DNA of 64,000 nucleotides from CAZUAQ01 sp964618455 (lineage in GTDB: Bacteria > Planctomycetota > Phycisphaerae > UBA1845 > PWPN01). Positions 1 through 9,124 of this stretch are shown piece after piece (within the stretch, counting starts at the first letter, position 1; each line of letters opens with the position of its first letter). Location of the stretch: NCBI GenBank assembly GCA_964618455.1, contig CAZUAQ010000028.1, positions 10,521 through 74,520 of the forward strand, written 5' to 3'. The translations under genes were made by a program, and so were the position numbers. The notes under the pieces were generated by a model that worked only from the letters and a program-made list of their open reading frames with translations, was not told the DNA's origin and ran no database searches.

Positions 1-645
1 ATGGGCGCCGGGACCGAGATCGTCTTCGTGGACGACAAGAGCACGGATGACACGGCCGCGCGCGTACGACAGGCGATTGCCGAACACCCCGGGAAGAACA
101 TCAAACTCGTCGGCGGACCGGGGCAGGGCAAAGGGGCGGCGTGTCGGGCCGGCTTCGATGCCGCCACAGGCGACGTCTTCATGATTCTCGACGCCGACAT
201 GACGGTCATGCCGGAGGAACTCCCGAGTTTCTTCGAGGCCATCACGCGCGGACGCGGGGAGTTCATCAACGGCTCGCGCATGGTCTATCCCCTCGAAGAC
301 GAGGCGATGCGCCCGCTGAACATCCTCGGTAACAAGATGTTCGCCACGCTCTTCAGCCTGCTTCTCGAACAGCGTATTCGCGACACCCTATGCGGCACGA
401 AGGTCGTCTGGAAGCGCGACTACGCCAAGCTGATGGCCTCGCGCGATTACTTCGCCAGTTGCGATGTCTGGGGCGATTACGACTGGATTTTCGGCGCCGC
501 CAAGAACAACCTGAAGATCGTCGAGCTTCCCGTCCACTACCGTGAGCGGATCGCCGGCGTCACCAAGATGAACAAGCGGCTGCGGAACGCCTGGATCATG
601 CTTCGGATGTGTGGAATCGCTTTCCGGAAGCTCCGCTGGGTTTAA
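1..645 (+). CDS. Glycosyltransferase family 2 protein, 5' end cut by the window
   Basis: This is a GT-A fold, dolichol-phosphate-mannose-synthase-like transferase that would move a sugar from a nucleotide donor onto a lipid or glycan acceptor at the inner face of the membrane. The sequence shows the nucleotide-binding EIVFVDDKSTDDT segment (residues 6-18 of the visible part), the GQGKGAACRAG segment, and the metal-binding LDADM (D64, D66). A family member normally starts with about 20-30 residues of VSVVIPARNE-type sequence, absent here, so the true start lies upstream and the ATG at position 1 is probably internal. It is followed after 24 bp by a methyltransferase and two GT-C-like genes on the same strand, which suggests an envelope glycan or glycolipid pathway. 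The substrate cannot be told. Confidence 0.85.
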   Translation: MGAGTEIVFVDDKSTDDTAARVRQAIAEHPGKNIKLVGGPGQGKGAACRAGFDAATGDVFMILDADMTVMPEELPSFFEAITRGRGEFINGSRMVYPLEDEAMRPLNILGNKMFATLFSLLLEQRIRDTLCGTKVVWKRDYAKLMASRDYFASCDVWGDYDWIFGAAKNNLKIVELPVHYRERIAGVTKMNKRLRNAWIMLRMCGIAFRKLRWV

Positions 646-669
646 ACGCGTCGTCAATCAACCAACACC

Positions 670-1572
670 ATGAGCGGATCCGCCACCACACTTCGTTCCT
701 CTCGGATACCGGTGAGCCACACCTCCGAGCCCAGCGCGCCGCGGGAGATCTCCCAGGCCGTCGCCGAAGCCGCGCTGCCGTACGAAGGATTCGATCAACT
801 CGAACGCGCTCACTGCGAATCCATCGCCATCGCGCACCGGCGGATCTGGGATCAAAAGCCGACACTCCGCGCGATCTATCACGACTTTTATGAACGTATG
901 GCGGCTCTGCTGGTCCGATCCACGCAGCCGACGGTGGAGATTGGCGGCGGGCCGGGCACGTTCAAGACATTCCTGCCCGATGTGATCAGCAGCGACATCG
1001 TGTCCACGCCCTGGCTGGATCTCGCCGCTGATGCCGGTCAATTGCCCTTTGCCGATGCGTCCGTGGGGAACCTCGTGCTCGTGGACGTGTTCCATCATCT
1101 TCCGTATCCCCAGCGATTCCTGAGCGAGTGTCAACGTATTCTGACGGTCGGGGGTCGCATCGTCATCCTGGATGTCTATCTCTCCGCCGCCAGTTGGCCC
1201 GTGTTCCGGTTCCTGCATCCCGAGCCCGCGAGTCTCTCCATCCGGCCGCTCGATCACGACACCGATCAAGCCCTCTTCGACCCGTCCAGCCCATGGAACA
1301 GCGACCAGGGCGTAGCTCGTGCGGTGTTTTACAAACAGAGTCATCTGCTCGCTCGCCAGTTCCCACAGTTGCGCATGGTTCATCGTGAGCGGCTCAGCAC
1401 GCTGCTCTGGCCACTGAGCGGCGGATTCGGCATGAAAGAGCGGATACCGGCGCGTTTAAACCCGCTGCTTCGCTGGCTGGACCGTCGGCTGGAGTGGCTG
1501 GGGCCGCTGACCAACTTCCGCTGCCTTGTGGCACTGGAACGCATTGACGAACAACGCGAGGTGACGAAGTGA
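670..1572 (+). CDS. Class I SAM-dependent methyltransferase
   Basis: A 300-residue cytosolic methyltransferase. The SAM-binding motif I is VEIGGGPG (about residues 89-96). An acidic post-motif (SSDIVSTPWLDL), a DAGQLPFADASV segment and a VDVFHHLPYPQRFLSECQRIL segment follow, as in UbiE/Methyltransf_11 proteins. No strong Shine-Dalgarno sequence precedes the ATG. The stop codon overlaps the GTG start of the next gene (GTGA), which implies translational coupling. Sitting between a GT2 gene and two GT-C-like genes, it probably modifies a sugar or lipid-linked intermediate. The acceptor is unknown. Confidence 0.8.
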   Translation: MSGSATTLRSSRIPVSHTSEPSAPREISQAVAEAALPYEGFDQLERAHCESIAIAHRRIWDQKPTLRAIYHDFYERMAALLVRSTQPTVEIGGGPGTFKTFLPDVISSDIVSTPWLDLAADAGQLPFADASVGNLVLVDVFHHLPYPQRFLSECQRILTVGGRIVILDVYLSAASWPVFRFLHPEPASLSIRPLDHDTDQALFDPSSPWNSDQGVARAVFYKQSHLLARQFPQLRMVHRERLSTLLWPLSGGFGMKERIPARLNPLLRWLDRRLEWLGPLTNFRCLVALERIDEQREVTK

Positions 1573-3320
1573 GCGTGCAGAGCAGTCCGATCGATCTTTT
1601 CGCTGTGCCCTCCGAGAAAATGCAGTCGCTGCGCGCGTGTCTGTCCTGGTGGAACGTGTTCGCCGTCGGTCTGCTCGTTCTGCTGACGGTGGGCCTGAGG
1701 TCGTGGAACCTTGGCGCTACATTCGAGACCTCGGATCAGGCGGCGATGCCGCACATGATCTGCACCTTTTACGGAGTCGATTGGATCTTTGCCCACGACT
1801 ACGGCCCGGTTCTGCCCGCGATTCACAAGGTCTGGGCAACCGCCTGGTGCGGCGTCGGGGGAGTGTACGACGAAACGGCGGCGAGGCTGCCCGTCGCCGT
1901 CATGGGGATGCTTCTGGTCGGCATGAGTTACCTGCTCGTGCGACGACTGCACATGCCCCGGTCCGTCGCATGGATCGCGGCGATGTGCATGACTGTCGTG
2001 CCGGCGCTGGTGGTCGATTCACGCTACGCGTGGGGCGATCACGGTGTGTGGGTCCTGCTCGGGGCGACCTCCCTGTGGTGCATGTTGAGCTACCTGGACA
2101 CACGGCGCGGAATCTATCTGGCGGCGGGGGCGGTTTCGCTCTTCGCCCACTGCCTCAGCAGCCTCTATGCCTTTGCATTACCCTTGGCGCTGATGGCGGC
2201 GTGGTGGATGGCGTATCGCCACGAACACACCAGTCGTAAACGGGATGCGGGTCGTGTCCCGCTCAAGCACGCGCTCATCGGTTACGTCCTGCCCTGCATC
2301 CTGGCATTGATTGTAATCTTCGTCTCATGGCAGAAGACCGGCGGAGGACAGATCGGGCACCTTCTCGAAAAGGGCGATGTCGGAACCTACGGTCTCCACG
2401 TCGAACAGATCCCTGCGCTGCCCGCCATGTGGCTGGGGCAGTTCAGTTTCGTCTTCGGCCTCGTGACCGCTGGAGCGATGCTGTGGGCGGCCGCCGCGCT
2501 GGTGCGCGGCAAGCGGATCGGGCTCCTCGGCATCTGGGCATGGATGGGACTCCTGCCCTTCGTGCTGATCGCGGATTGGAATTCGACGGGCTACGCCCAG
2601 TATTTCATGTTCGAGGTGGTGTACGCTGCCTCGCTTCTCGGTGTGCTCGGGCTGTGCCGGCTCTGGGAGCATTGGTCGCGACATCGATGGGCCGTGGGGC
2701 TGATCGGTGCATTGGCCTTCCTGCAATTGAGCCTGGCTTCACTCGATGTCATCCTGCCTCACAATCAACTCAGCCGATTCACCGGTGTGCAAACGGGATG
2801 GGGCGACGTCCGACCGGACAGTGGCGTCAAGGCGGCAGGGGCGTATGTTCGCGCGTACGTGCCGATCGATGCGACGATCATGACGCTGCACACCAACGAG
2901 GGTATGGAGGTGCCCGTGGCAGAGTATTATCTCGGGCGCAAGGTGCTAGCTCACTACGATTTGCTGCCCGAGGCGGTCGCACCGCTGTGGGAGGCGATGC
3001 GCGAGGACGTGGATGTGGTGATCGTCGAGCCGGAGGATGAACATCTGGTCAGCCGCTTGCCCGAATGGGAGCGTGTCTATACCGCGACGCGGCATGATGT
3101 GCCGGTTCGTCAGGTCTATGCACGGCGAAGCGCGGGGCTTGAACGGCTTGTCGAAGATGTGGTCATCGCCAACGCGCGCTACGACGCCACGATACACGCA
3201 AGCCGCGTTCCTTTTGAACTTGCCGTGCCGACGGGCTTTCTCGAAAAACTGGAGCGCTATCAGCGCACCATCCGCGAGCTTCGGGCGATGCGGTTTGAGA
3301 GCACGTTTCCCGGCATGTGA
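1569..3320 (+). CDS. Polytopic GT-C/ArnT-like membrane glycosyltransferase
   Basis: A 583-residue multi-spanning protein. The first hydrophobic segment is WWNVFAVGLLVLLTVGLRSW, followed by an extracytoplasmic loop with ETSDQAAMP. An early acidic residue in this loop is typical of GT-C transferases that use polyprenyl-phosphate sugars. Many further hydrophobic helices lie between residues 110 and 400, and a soluble C-terminal domain of about 180 residues follows. The GTG start at 1569 overlaps the upstream stop, and the next gene begins 15 bp downstream, so the genes form an operon. Family assignment (PMT/ArnT, GT39/GT83-like) rests on topology and motif style and is moderate. The transferred sugar is unknown. 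Confidence 0.65.
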   Translation: MSVQSSPIDLFAVPSEKMQSLRACLSWWNVFAVGLLVLLTVGLRSWNLGATFETSDQAAMPHMICTFYGVDWIFAHDYGPVLPAIHKVWATAWCGVGGVYDETAARLPVAVMGMLLVGMSYLLVRRLHMPRSVAWIAAMCMTVVPALVVDSRYAWGDHGVWVLLGATSLWCMLSYLDTRRGIYLAAGAVSLFAHCLSSLYAFALPLALMAAWWMAYRHEHTSRKRDAGRVPLKHALIGYVLPCILALIVIFVSWQKTGGGQIGHLLEKGDVGTYGLHVEQIPALPAMWLGQFSFVFGLVTAGAMLWAAAALVRGKRIGLLGIWAWMGLLPFVLIADWNSTGYAQYFMFEVVYAASLLGVLGLCRLWEHWSRHRWAVGLIGALAFLQLSLASLDVILPHNQLSRFTGVQTGWGDVRPDSGVKAAGAYVRAYVPIDATIMTLHTNEGMEVPVAEYYLGRKVLAHYDLLPEAVAPLWEAMREDVDVVIVEPEDEHLVSRLPEWERVYTATRHDVPVRQVYARRSAGLERLVEDVVIANARYDATIHASRVPFELAVPTGFLEKLERYQRTIRELRAMRFESTFPGM

Positions 3321-3335
3321 AACCGGGCGAACTGA

Positions 3336-5024
3336 ATGTCCATCGAATGGCGGAATGTCCTGGAGATCAAGCCGATGTCGACGACGATGATCCTGTCCGA
3401 TTCGCGGCCGCATGCGGAGCCTGTGACGACGACGCGACCCACATGGCTTGGATGGGCAGGCGTCCTGGTCGGGCTCTTTCTGCTTCAGTGGATCTACTTC
3501 ACGGGAGTGATCTCCTCGGATGATATGGGCTATCTTGCGCCCGCCGTGGATTCCCGCGACGGCCACGTGATGACGCCCGAAACGATCAAAGCTTACGATT
3601 GTCACTTCTTTGCAAGGTTTGTGCATTGGAAGCTGGTTCAAGCGGCGGTGACGATCCTGCCGCATCAGCCATGGGCGCTGGCCTTACCTTCTCTGATCGC
3701 AACACTGCTGACGTCGTTGATTGTTTATCAGTTTGCCTCGCGATTCTTCAGCCGCCGCGTCGGATTCGTCGCCATGGTGCTCTTTGGCATCACTCCGGTG
3801 GTGGTCAACTCCGCCTCCGTGGCCGTGCCGGACCCGCTTGCCGGACTGCTGGCCTGGGTCGGCGTCTTTCTGGCGGCGACGGCCTTTTTCGATGCGAATG
3901 TGACGGTGCGTGCGGCGGTACTGCGTTGCGTTCTTGCCGGCGCGGTGATCGCCGCAGGCTACAATGCGAAGGAAATCGTGTCGCTGCTTATCCCGGCCAT
4001 GATTCTGGGGGTCATCATCCTGCGGCAACGTGATCGTCGGCGCTGGTGGGGCGTTCTGGGTTTGTGCATTGGAGCCGGGATTGGATTGGCCATCGAAGCC
4101 CTCGTGCTGTGGAGATGGACGGGGGACTGGCTGTTTCATGCCCACGGTGTGATGCGTTCCCACCGCGGCTACGAAGCGCCGCCGATTTATCCCTCGCTCG
4201 GAGGACACTTGCAGTACTTTTCCGATTACGTGCGCTGGATGGTGCATCCGATGAAGGATTTCGGATTTGTCGGGCCGATCCTGTTGATCGGGTGCGCCTG
4301 GGCGATATGGAAGCGGACGCCGCTTACGGTGTTTCTGCTCATCGTCACGTCAATCCCGTTTGCGTATCTGACGGTGGGCACCACGGATATCCTGAACTAC
4401 CAGCCCATCGTGCATCAGCCGCGCTATCTCGTGCCGCTACTCCCGGGAATGACGATCCTGGCGGGGGCGATGCTGGTCCGGATTTGGGAAGGGTGCGGGC
4501 CCCGGATGCGTCAAGCGATGCTCCTGGCTACTGTTCCGATGATACTGGTCACGTTGACGATTCCGAATCGTCTGGCAGGACGATGGTACTATGCCGCGTC
4601 GTTCACCGCCGCGCACGATCTGTTCGCCAACACGGATTCGAACCTGCTTGATGACGCACCCATACTGACCAGTCATTTCTCGGCGAACCGCTTCGAGCCG
4701 CTCGGTAACTGGCTTGACCTGCCCGGGTTCGAGCGCCTGACGCCGCCGTTCCCCGCGACGCCCGAGGAGTGGGTGTCGCGTTATCCCGGTCGAATCGTGG
4801 GGGTGACGATCATCGACCGGCGTCCACCTTCCAAGGGCCGTCATGAGAAACTGACGCTGTACGGTCCCGCTGCCGACAGTCTGGCGTCGTTTGAACGGAT
4901 TGCAGAGGCCAACCCCCCACGTGATCGATTGAGCCAACTGTCGGCCGCGATCCTGGGGCACGCCGTGCCTGTAGATTCGACCCGCCGCGTCGAGCTTGTG
5001 CGTATTCCAGATGCCTCGCGCTGA
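3336..5024 (+). CDS. Second polytopic GT-C/ArnT-like membrane glycosyltransferase
   Basis: A 562-residue multi-spanning protein. After the first transmembrane helix (GWAGVLVGLFLLQWIYFTG) comes a loop with VISSDDMGYLAPA, the acidic-pair loop expected of GT-C enzymes. Hydrophobic helices continue to about residue 410, then a soluble C-terminal region. It belongs to the same broad type as the preceding gene but is not closely similar by eye, so the pair may act in series on one lipid-linked glycan. The start is uncertain. The ATG at 3336 has little ribosome-binding signal, while an in-frame ATG at 3375 has TGGAG about 9 bp upstream and would remove 13 residues. It ends the envelope cluster; a 390-bp gene-free stretch follows. 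Confidence 0.65.
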   Translation: MSIEWRNVLEIKPMSTTMILSDSRPHAEPVTTTRPTWLGWAGVLVGLFLLQWIYFTGVISSDDMGYLAPAVDSRDGHVMTPETIKAYDCHFFARFVHWKLVQAAVTILPHQPWALALPSLIATLLTSLIVYQFASRFFSRRVGFVAMVLFGITPVVVNSASVAVPDPLAGLLAWVGVFLAATAFFDANVTVRAAVLRCVLAGAVIAAGYNAKEIVSLLIPAMILGVIILRQRDRRRWWGVLGLCIGAGIGLAIEALVLWRWTGDWLFHAHGVMRSHRGYEAPPIYPSLGGHLQYFSDYVRWMVHPMKDFGFVGPILLIGCAWAIWKRTPLTVFLLIVTSIPFAYLTVGTTDILNYQPIVHQPRYLVPLLPGMTILAGAMLVRIWEGCGPRMRQAMLLATVPMILVTLTIPNRLAGRWYYAASFTAAHDLFANTDSNLLDDAPILTSHFSANRFEPLGNWLDLPGFERLTPPFPATPEEWVSRYPGRIVGVTIIDRRPPSKGRHEKLTLYGPAADSLASFERIAEANPPRDRLSQLSAAILGHAVPVDSTRRVELVRIPDASR

Positions 5025-5193
5025 GTTCTCGCCGGCGGAGTTGAGCATCTCCAAGATCGACCCGCGAATCGCATCCAGACATTCGGCCGATACGTGCCAA
5101 ACTGACAGGCCGGCCCTTCATCCCGCCCGATCTGGCAGATTCGGACCTCCCGCCCGCCGATGGATCACCGCAGAGTCTCGCCAAGGGTCGCGT

Positions 5194-5224
5194 TCGTAAG
5201 GTTATTTAGGATAGGATCTTACGA
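5194..5224. repeat. 7-bp inverted repeat between the glycan cluster and groESL
   Basis: TCGTAAG (5194-5200) pairs with CTTACGA (5218-5224) around a 17-nt AT-rich loop. It could be a weak terminator for the upstream operon or an operator for groESL. No T-tract follows directly. Confidence 0.35.
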
Positions 5225-5271
5225 TTTTTGCTTCGCGTCGGATCCCATACGGATTTGAATTGGCATCCGCA

Positions 5272-5299
5272 TTGCCTCATTAGCTCGGAAGCAAATAAT
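5272..5299 (+). promoter_or_regulatory. Candidate sigma-70-type promoter for groESL
   Basis: TTGCCT (5272-5277) matches 4 of 6 bases of the -35 consensus. AATAAT (5294-5299) matches 5 of 6 of the -10 consensus. The spacer is 16 bp. Transcription would start near 5306 and leave a leader of about 110 nt before groES. This is inferred from sequence only. Confidence 0.35.
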
Positions 5300-5414
5300 C
5301 CGCGCCCTTGTGTTTCGGGGTCCCTGCCATTTCGGATGCGGGACGGCGGATGTAGTAACCGGGAAGACTTACGAGACGACCCCCTGTGAAGGTCACCATG
5401 AAAAGGAGCAGGCG

Positions 5415-5711
5415 ATGGCTAAGCTGAAGATTCGTCCGTTGGGAGACAAAGTGCTGGTCAAGCGTTTGGAGGCGGAAGAGACCACAGCCGGGGGAATCGT
5501 GCTTCCGGACAGTGCCAAGGAGAAGCCCAAGCGCGGGACGGTCGAGGCCATCGGGGACGGCAAACTGTTGGACTCGGGTGAGCGGAGTAAGCTGCAGGTC
5601 GCCAAGGGCGACGAGGTGCTGTTCACCAGCTACGCGGGAACGGAGATTAAGGTCAACGGCGACGAGCTGCTGATTCTCGACGAGAGCGAGATCCTGGCGG
5701 TCGTCGGCTGA
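5415..5711 (+). CDS. groES: Co-chaperonin GroES (Cpn10)
   Basis: A 98-residue lid subunit of the GroEL chaperonin, acting in the cytosol. The sequence starts MAKLKIRPLGDKVLVKRLE and carries the mobile loop AEETTAGGIVLPDSAKEKP, which contacts GroEL, then the beta-barrel segment GDEVLFTSYAGTEIKVNGDELLILDESEILAVVG. Length is normal for the family. The start at 5415 is set by AAAAGGAG at 5401-5408 and by homology; the reading frame is open further upstream but that part is not GroES-like. groEL follows after 100 bp, the classic groESL order. Confidence 0.98.
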   Translation: MAKLKIRPLGDKVLVKRLEAEETTAGGIVLPDSAKEKPKRGTVEAIGDGKLLDSGERSKLQVAKGDEVLFTSYAGTEIKVNGDELLILDESEILAVVG

Positions 5712-5811
5712 GTTGCTCGTGGCTGAATCGCCCTTCGAGAGGGTCGCCGCATCCCACGGAATCAGAACGGACCACAACCGAAAGTCAGCATAACCTTACG
5801 GAGCAGAGCAT

Positions 5812-7485
5812 ATGGCAGCGAAGAAGATCGCATTTGAAATGGAAGCCCGCGAAGCGATTCGCCGGGGCGTGAAGCAGTTGGCCCGCGCGGTCAAGGTGAC
5901 CCTCGGTCCATGCGGCCGCAACGTCGTGCTGGAAAAGTCCTTCGGCTCGCCGACGGTGACCAAAGACGGTGTGACGGTCGCCAAGGAAATCGAACTGGAC
6001 GACGCCTACGAAAACATGGGCGCCCAGATGGTCAAGGAAGTGGCCAGCAAGACCTCCAGCATCGCCGGTGACGGCACGACCACCGCCACGGTCTACGCCG
6101 AGGCGATTTACGACGAAGGCCTGAAGAACGTCGCCGCCGGCGCCAACGCCATGGAACTCAAGCGCGGGATCGAGGCGGCTGTCGATACGGTCGTCGAGCA
6201 ATTCGGCAAGATGGCCACGCCGGTGAAGGGCAAGGAGCAGATTTCGCAGGTCGGCACCTGTGCCGCCAACCAGGACGAGGAAATCGGCAAGCAGATTGCC
6301 AATGCCATGGACAAGGTCGGCAAGGACGGCGTCATCACCGTGGAAGAGGGCAACGCCCTCGAGACCCATGTCGAACTGGTCGAGGGCATGCAGTTCGACA
6401 AGGGCTACCTCTCGCCGCACTTCGTGAACAACTTCGAGACCATGTCGGTCGAGCTCGACAAGCCCTACATCCTGATCCACGAGAAGAAGATCTCGACGGT
6501 CAAGGACATGGTGCCGCTGCTCGAGAAGGTGGCCAAGGCGGGGCGTCCGCTGCTGATCGTGGCGGAAGATATCGAAGGCGAAGCCCTGGCGACGCTGGTG
6601 GTCAACAAGCTTCGCGGTACGCTGCAGGTGGCGGCAGTCAAAGCGCCCTGTTTCGGTGATCGTCGTAAGGCGATGCTTGAGGATATCGCGATTCTGACCG
6701 GTGGGCGGGCCATCTTTGAGGATCTCGGCATCAAGCTCGAGTCGGTTGACGTCAAGGATCTCGGCCAGGCCAAGAAGATCACCGTCGACAAGGACAACAC
6801 CACCATCATCGAAGGTGGCGGCGAAACCAGTTCGATCAAGGGCCGAATTCAGCAGCTCAAGAACGAGATCGAAGTCACCACGAGTGATTACGATCGCGAG
6901 AAGCTGGAAGAGCGTCTGGCAAAGCTGGCCGGCGGTGTCGCCCAGATCAACGTCGGCGCGGCCACCGAGGTCGAGATGAAAGAGAAAAAGGCGCGCGTCG
7001 AAGATGCCATGCACGCGTGCCGCGCGGCGGTCGAGGAAGGCATTCTTCCAGGTGGTGGCGTGGCTCCGCTTCGGGCGCTCGAGGCGCTGGATGCCTTGAG
7101 CAAGAAACTCAAGGGCGATCAGCGCACCGGCGTGGATATCATCCGTCGTGCCCTGTCGTCACCGATCAAGCAGATCGCTGAGAATGCCGGGCATGACGGT
7201 TCGATCGTCTGCCAGAAGGTGCTCGAGTCCAAGGAAGTGAACTACGGTTACAACGGCCTTACGAATGAGTACGGCGACCTCGTGAAAATGGGTGTCATCG
7301 TTCCCGCCAAGGTCGAGCGTGTCGCGTTGCAGAATGCGGCTTCGGTGGCTTCGCTGCTGCTCACGACCGACGCTGTGGTCAGCGAGATCAAGGAAGACAG
7401 GAAAGCTCCGGCTGGCCCGCCCGGCGGCGGTATGGGGGGCATGGGCGGAATGGGAGGCATGGGTGGCATGGGCGGCATGATGTAA
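5812..7485 (+). CDS. groEL: Chaperonin GroEL (Cpn60)
   Basis: A 557-residue ATP-dependent folding chamber subunit, cytosolic. It contains the family landmarks: VTLGPCGRNVVLEKSFGSP, the nucleotide-binding GDGTTTATVYAEAI, an apical domain with EGMQFDKGYLSPHFVN, KAPCFGDRRKAMLEDIA, and AAVEEGILPGGGVAPLRALE. The C-terminus is the GGM-repeat tail that projects into the cavity. A ribosome-binding ACGGAG at 5798-5803 supports the ATG at 5812. It is probably co-transcribed with groES; two hairpins follow the stop codon. It is the only groEL in the window, although planctomycetes often have several. Confidence 0.98.
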   Translation: MAAKKIAFEMEAREAIRRGVKQLARAVKVTLGPCGRNVVLEKSFGSPTVTKDGVTVAKEIELDDAYENMGAQMVKEVASKTSSIAGDGTTTATVYAEAIYDEGLKNVAAGANAMELKRGIEAAVDTVVEQFGKMATPVKGKEQISQVGTCAANQDEEIGKQIANAMDKVGKDGVITVEEGNALETHVELVEGMQFDKGYLSPHFVNNFETMSVELDKPYILIHEKKISTVKDMVPLLEKVAKAGRPLLIVAEDIEGEALATLVVNKLRGTLQVAAVKAPCFGDRRKAMLEDIAILTGGRAIFEDLGIKLESVDVKDLGQAKKITVDKDNTTIIEGGGETSSIKGRIQQLKNEIEVTTSDYDREKLEERLAKLAGGVAQINVGAATEVEMKEKKARVEDAMHACRAAVEEGILPGGGVAPLRALEALDALSKKLKGDQRTGVDIIRRALSSPIKQIAENAGHDGSIVCQKVLESKEVNYGYNGLTNEYGDLVKMGVIVPAKVERVALQNAASVASLLLTTDAVVSEIKEDRKAPAGPPGGGMGGMGGMGGMGGMGGMM

Positions 7486-7521
7486 GCCGTTCCGTTCTCC
7501 CTCAGCCTGATGGCGAACGAC

Positions 7522-7539
7522 CCGGTCCGAAGGGACCGG
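7522..7539 (+). terminator. Hairpin just after groEL
   Basis: CCGGTCC (7522-7528) and GGACCGG (7533-7539) form a perfect 7-bp stem with a GAAG loop, followed by TTAT. It lies 37 bp after the groEL stop, so it is a plausible intrinsic terminator, although the U-tract is short. Confidence 0.5.
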
Positions 7540-7580
7540 TTATAAAGGAGCGGGTTTCAAGCCTGCTCCGCATAGACGAT

Positions 7581-7623
7581 CACGAGGCATTCGATCTGCT
7601 TACCGGCGCTCGAATGCCTCGTG
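7581..7623 (+). terminator. 14-bp perfect stem-loop downstream of groESL
   Basis: The 14-nt arm at 7581-7594 (CACGAGGCATTCGA) is the exact reverse complement of 7610-7623, with a 15-nt loop. No T-run follows. It may be a second terminator for groESL, a transcript-stabilising structure, or part of the leader of the next gene at 7765. Confidence 0.55.
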
Positions 7624-7764
7624 TGCGTTTACAGGCAGCAGAGCACGCAGGAAGGTGATCCTTCATCAACTGGGCAGAGTCTTGCCGTCTTTGTAGAGTG
7701 CTTACTGGGGTTCTCGCGTGAGAGCCGTCAACTGGCATCCTTATTCGCCAACCGGGCGACCTGC

Positions 7765-9063
7765 ATGGAATTCGAGCAGATTCAAAATCTCGGGATTGCG
7801 CTGGGACTTGGTCTGTTGGTCGGCTTGCAGCGCGAGTGGTCCTCCCCGGAGAAGGCGGGCATCCGTACTTTCGCCCTGATCACGCTGCTCGGGGCGATCG
7901 CAGGCCTGCTGATCGACGAGGCCGGGAGCTGGATCCTGGCGGCAGGCTGGCTGTCGCTGGCCGTGTTGATTGCCGTCGGCGTCTTCCGCGCGAGTGATGA
8001 TGAGGATACGCCCGGGCTGACGACGGAAGTGGCAGCGCTGGTCATGTACGGCGTCGGCGTGCTCGTCATGATCGAGTCGACCGTCACCGCCATCATCCTG
8101 GGAGGGGTCGTGGCGGTATTGCTGCAGTGGAAGCAGCCGTTGCATTCATTCGTCCGCCAATTCGCCGAAGGCGACATCCGTGCCATCTTCCAGTTCGTCC
8201 TGATCGCCCTGGTCATCCTGCCGATTCTTCCGGATAAGGACTACGGCCCGTACGAGGTCCTGAACCCGTACCGGATCTGGCTACTGGTCGTCCTGATCGT
8301 CGGTATCAGCATTACGGCGTACATCGCGCAAAGATTCTTCGGAGCGCGGGCCGGCGCGCTGCTGGGCGGATTGCTGGGAGGGCTGATCTCGAGCACCGCC
8401 ACCACGGTCAGCTACGCGCGACAATCGCAGAGCAAGCCATCCTCCGCCAGTCTGGCCACCATGGTGATCATGATCGCTTCCACGATCGTCTTCGTGCGTG
8501 TGATCGTGATCATCGGGGTCATCCACTCGGAGATTCTGATGGATATCCTGCCGCCCATTGCCGTTATGGCGGTGGCGATGGCGGTGATCGTGGCGGTTCA
8601 GTATGTCCTGGTGCGCAAGCGTGAGTCGACGCTTCCGGTGGAGAGCGCGCCGTCGAGCTTGAAACCTGCCATCATTTTCGGGGCGATGTACGCGCTCGTG
8701 CTGCTGGCAGTCGCGGCCGGGCGCGAACACCTCGGAGACCGCGGACTCTATCTTATCGCCGCCGTTTCCGGCCTGACGGATATGGATGCCATCACGCTGT
8801 CGACCGCCCGGCTGATCAAGGAGAATCAGCTCACCGTGGATACCGGGTGGCGAATGATCCTGATCGGGTATCTCTCGAACCTGGTCTTCAAAGGCGGTAT
8901 CGCGGCGGTACTCGGGAACCGTAAACTCTTCGGCTATGTGGCGGCGATGTTCGCTGCCTGCATGGTGATCGGCGTTCTGTTGCTTCTGTTCTGGCCCGCG
9001 GTCGATGTGTCGGGAGCGATGGAACCGATCAAGGACATCACCGAAACCCTGCCGGCCGGTTGA
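7765..9063 (+). CDS. MgtC/SapB plus DUF4010 family membrane protein
   Basis: A 432-residue polytopic membrane protein. The N-terminal part (NLGIALGLGLLVGLQREW, then GIRTFALITLLGAIAGLL) is the MgtC/SapB-type helical domain with its characteristic R-T-F turn. The C-terminal half (GGLLGGLISSTATTVSYARQS onward) matches the DUF4010 style of transmembrane domain. The function of this two-domain family is not established; MgtC itself regulates envelope transport and magnesium-related physiology. I chose the ATG at 7765 because MEFEQIQNLG begins the recognisable domain. The frame is open upstream to 7621, but that extension overlaps the hairpin and looks non-coding. No strong ribosome-binding site is visible. 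Confidence 0.75.
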   Translation: MEFEQIQNLGIALGLGLLVGLQREWSSPEKAGIRTFALITLLGAIAGLLIDEAGSWILAAGWLSLAVLIAVGVFRASDDEDTPGLTTEVAALVMYGVGVLVMIESTVTAIILGGVVAVLLQWKQPLHSFVRQFAEGDIRAIFQFVLIALVILPILPDKDYGPYEVLNPYRIWLLVVLIVGISITAYIAQRFFGARAGALLGGLLGGLISSTATTVSYARQSQSKPSSASLATMVIMIASTIVFVRVIVIIGVIHSEILMDILPPIAVMAVAMAVIVAVQYVLVRKRESTLPVESAPSSLKPAIIFGAMYALVLLAVAAGREHLGDRGLYLIAAVSGLTDMDAITLSTARLIKENQLTVDTGWRMILIGYLSNLVFKGGIAAVLGNRKLFGYVAAMFAACMVIGVLLLLFWPAVDVSGAMEPIKDITETLPAG

Positions 9064-9124
9064 TTCAAGAATCACCGTCCGTACCCATTCAGGCCGCACT
9101 CGATACGTTCAAGGAGGTTTCACA

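Larger units (their letters stand above)
5025..5414. other. Gene-free region upstream of groESL
   Basis: About 390 bp without a convincing gene. It holds a short inverted repeat (5194-5224) and a candidate promoter (5272-5299). No CIRCE element (TTAGCACTC-N9-GAGTGCTAA) is visible, so HrcA control of groESL is not supported here. The rest shows nothing recognisable. Confidence 0.6.

Noticed and set aside
5025..5414. CIRCE/HrcA operator before groES
   Set aside because: I looked for TTAGCACTC-N9-GAGTGCTAA and found no match in this region.
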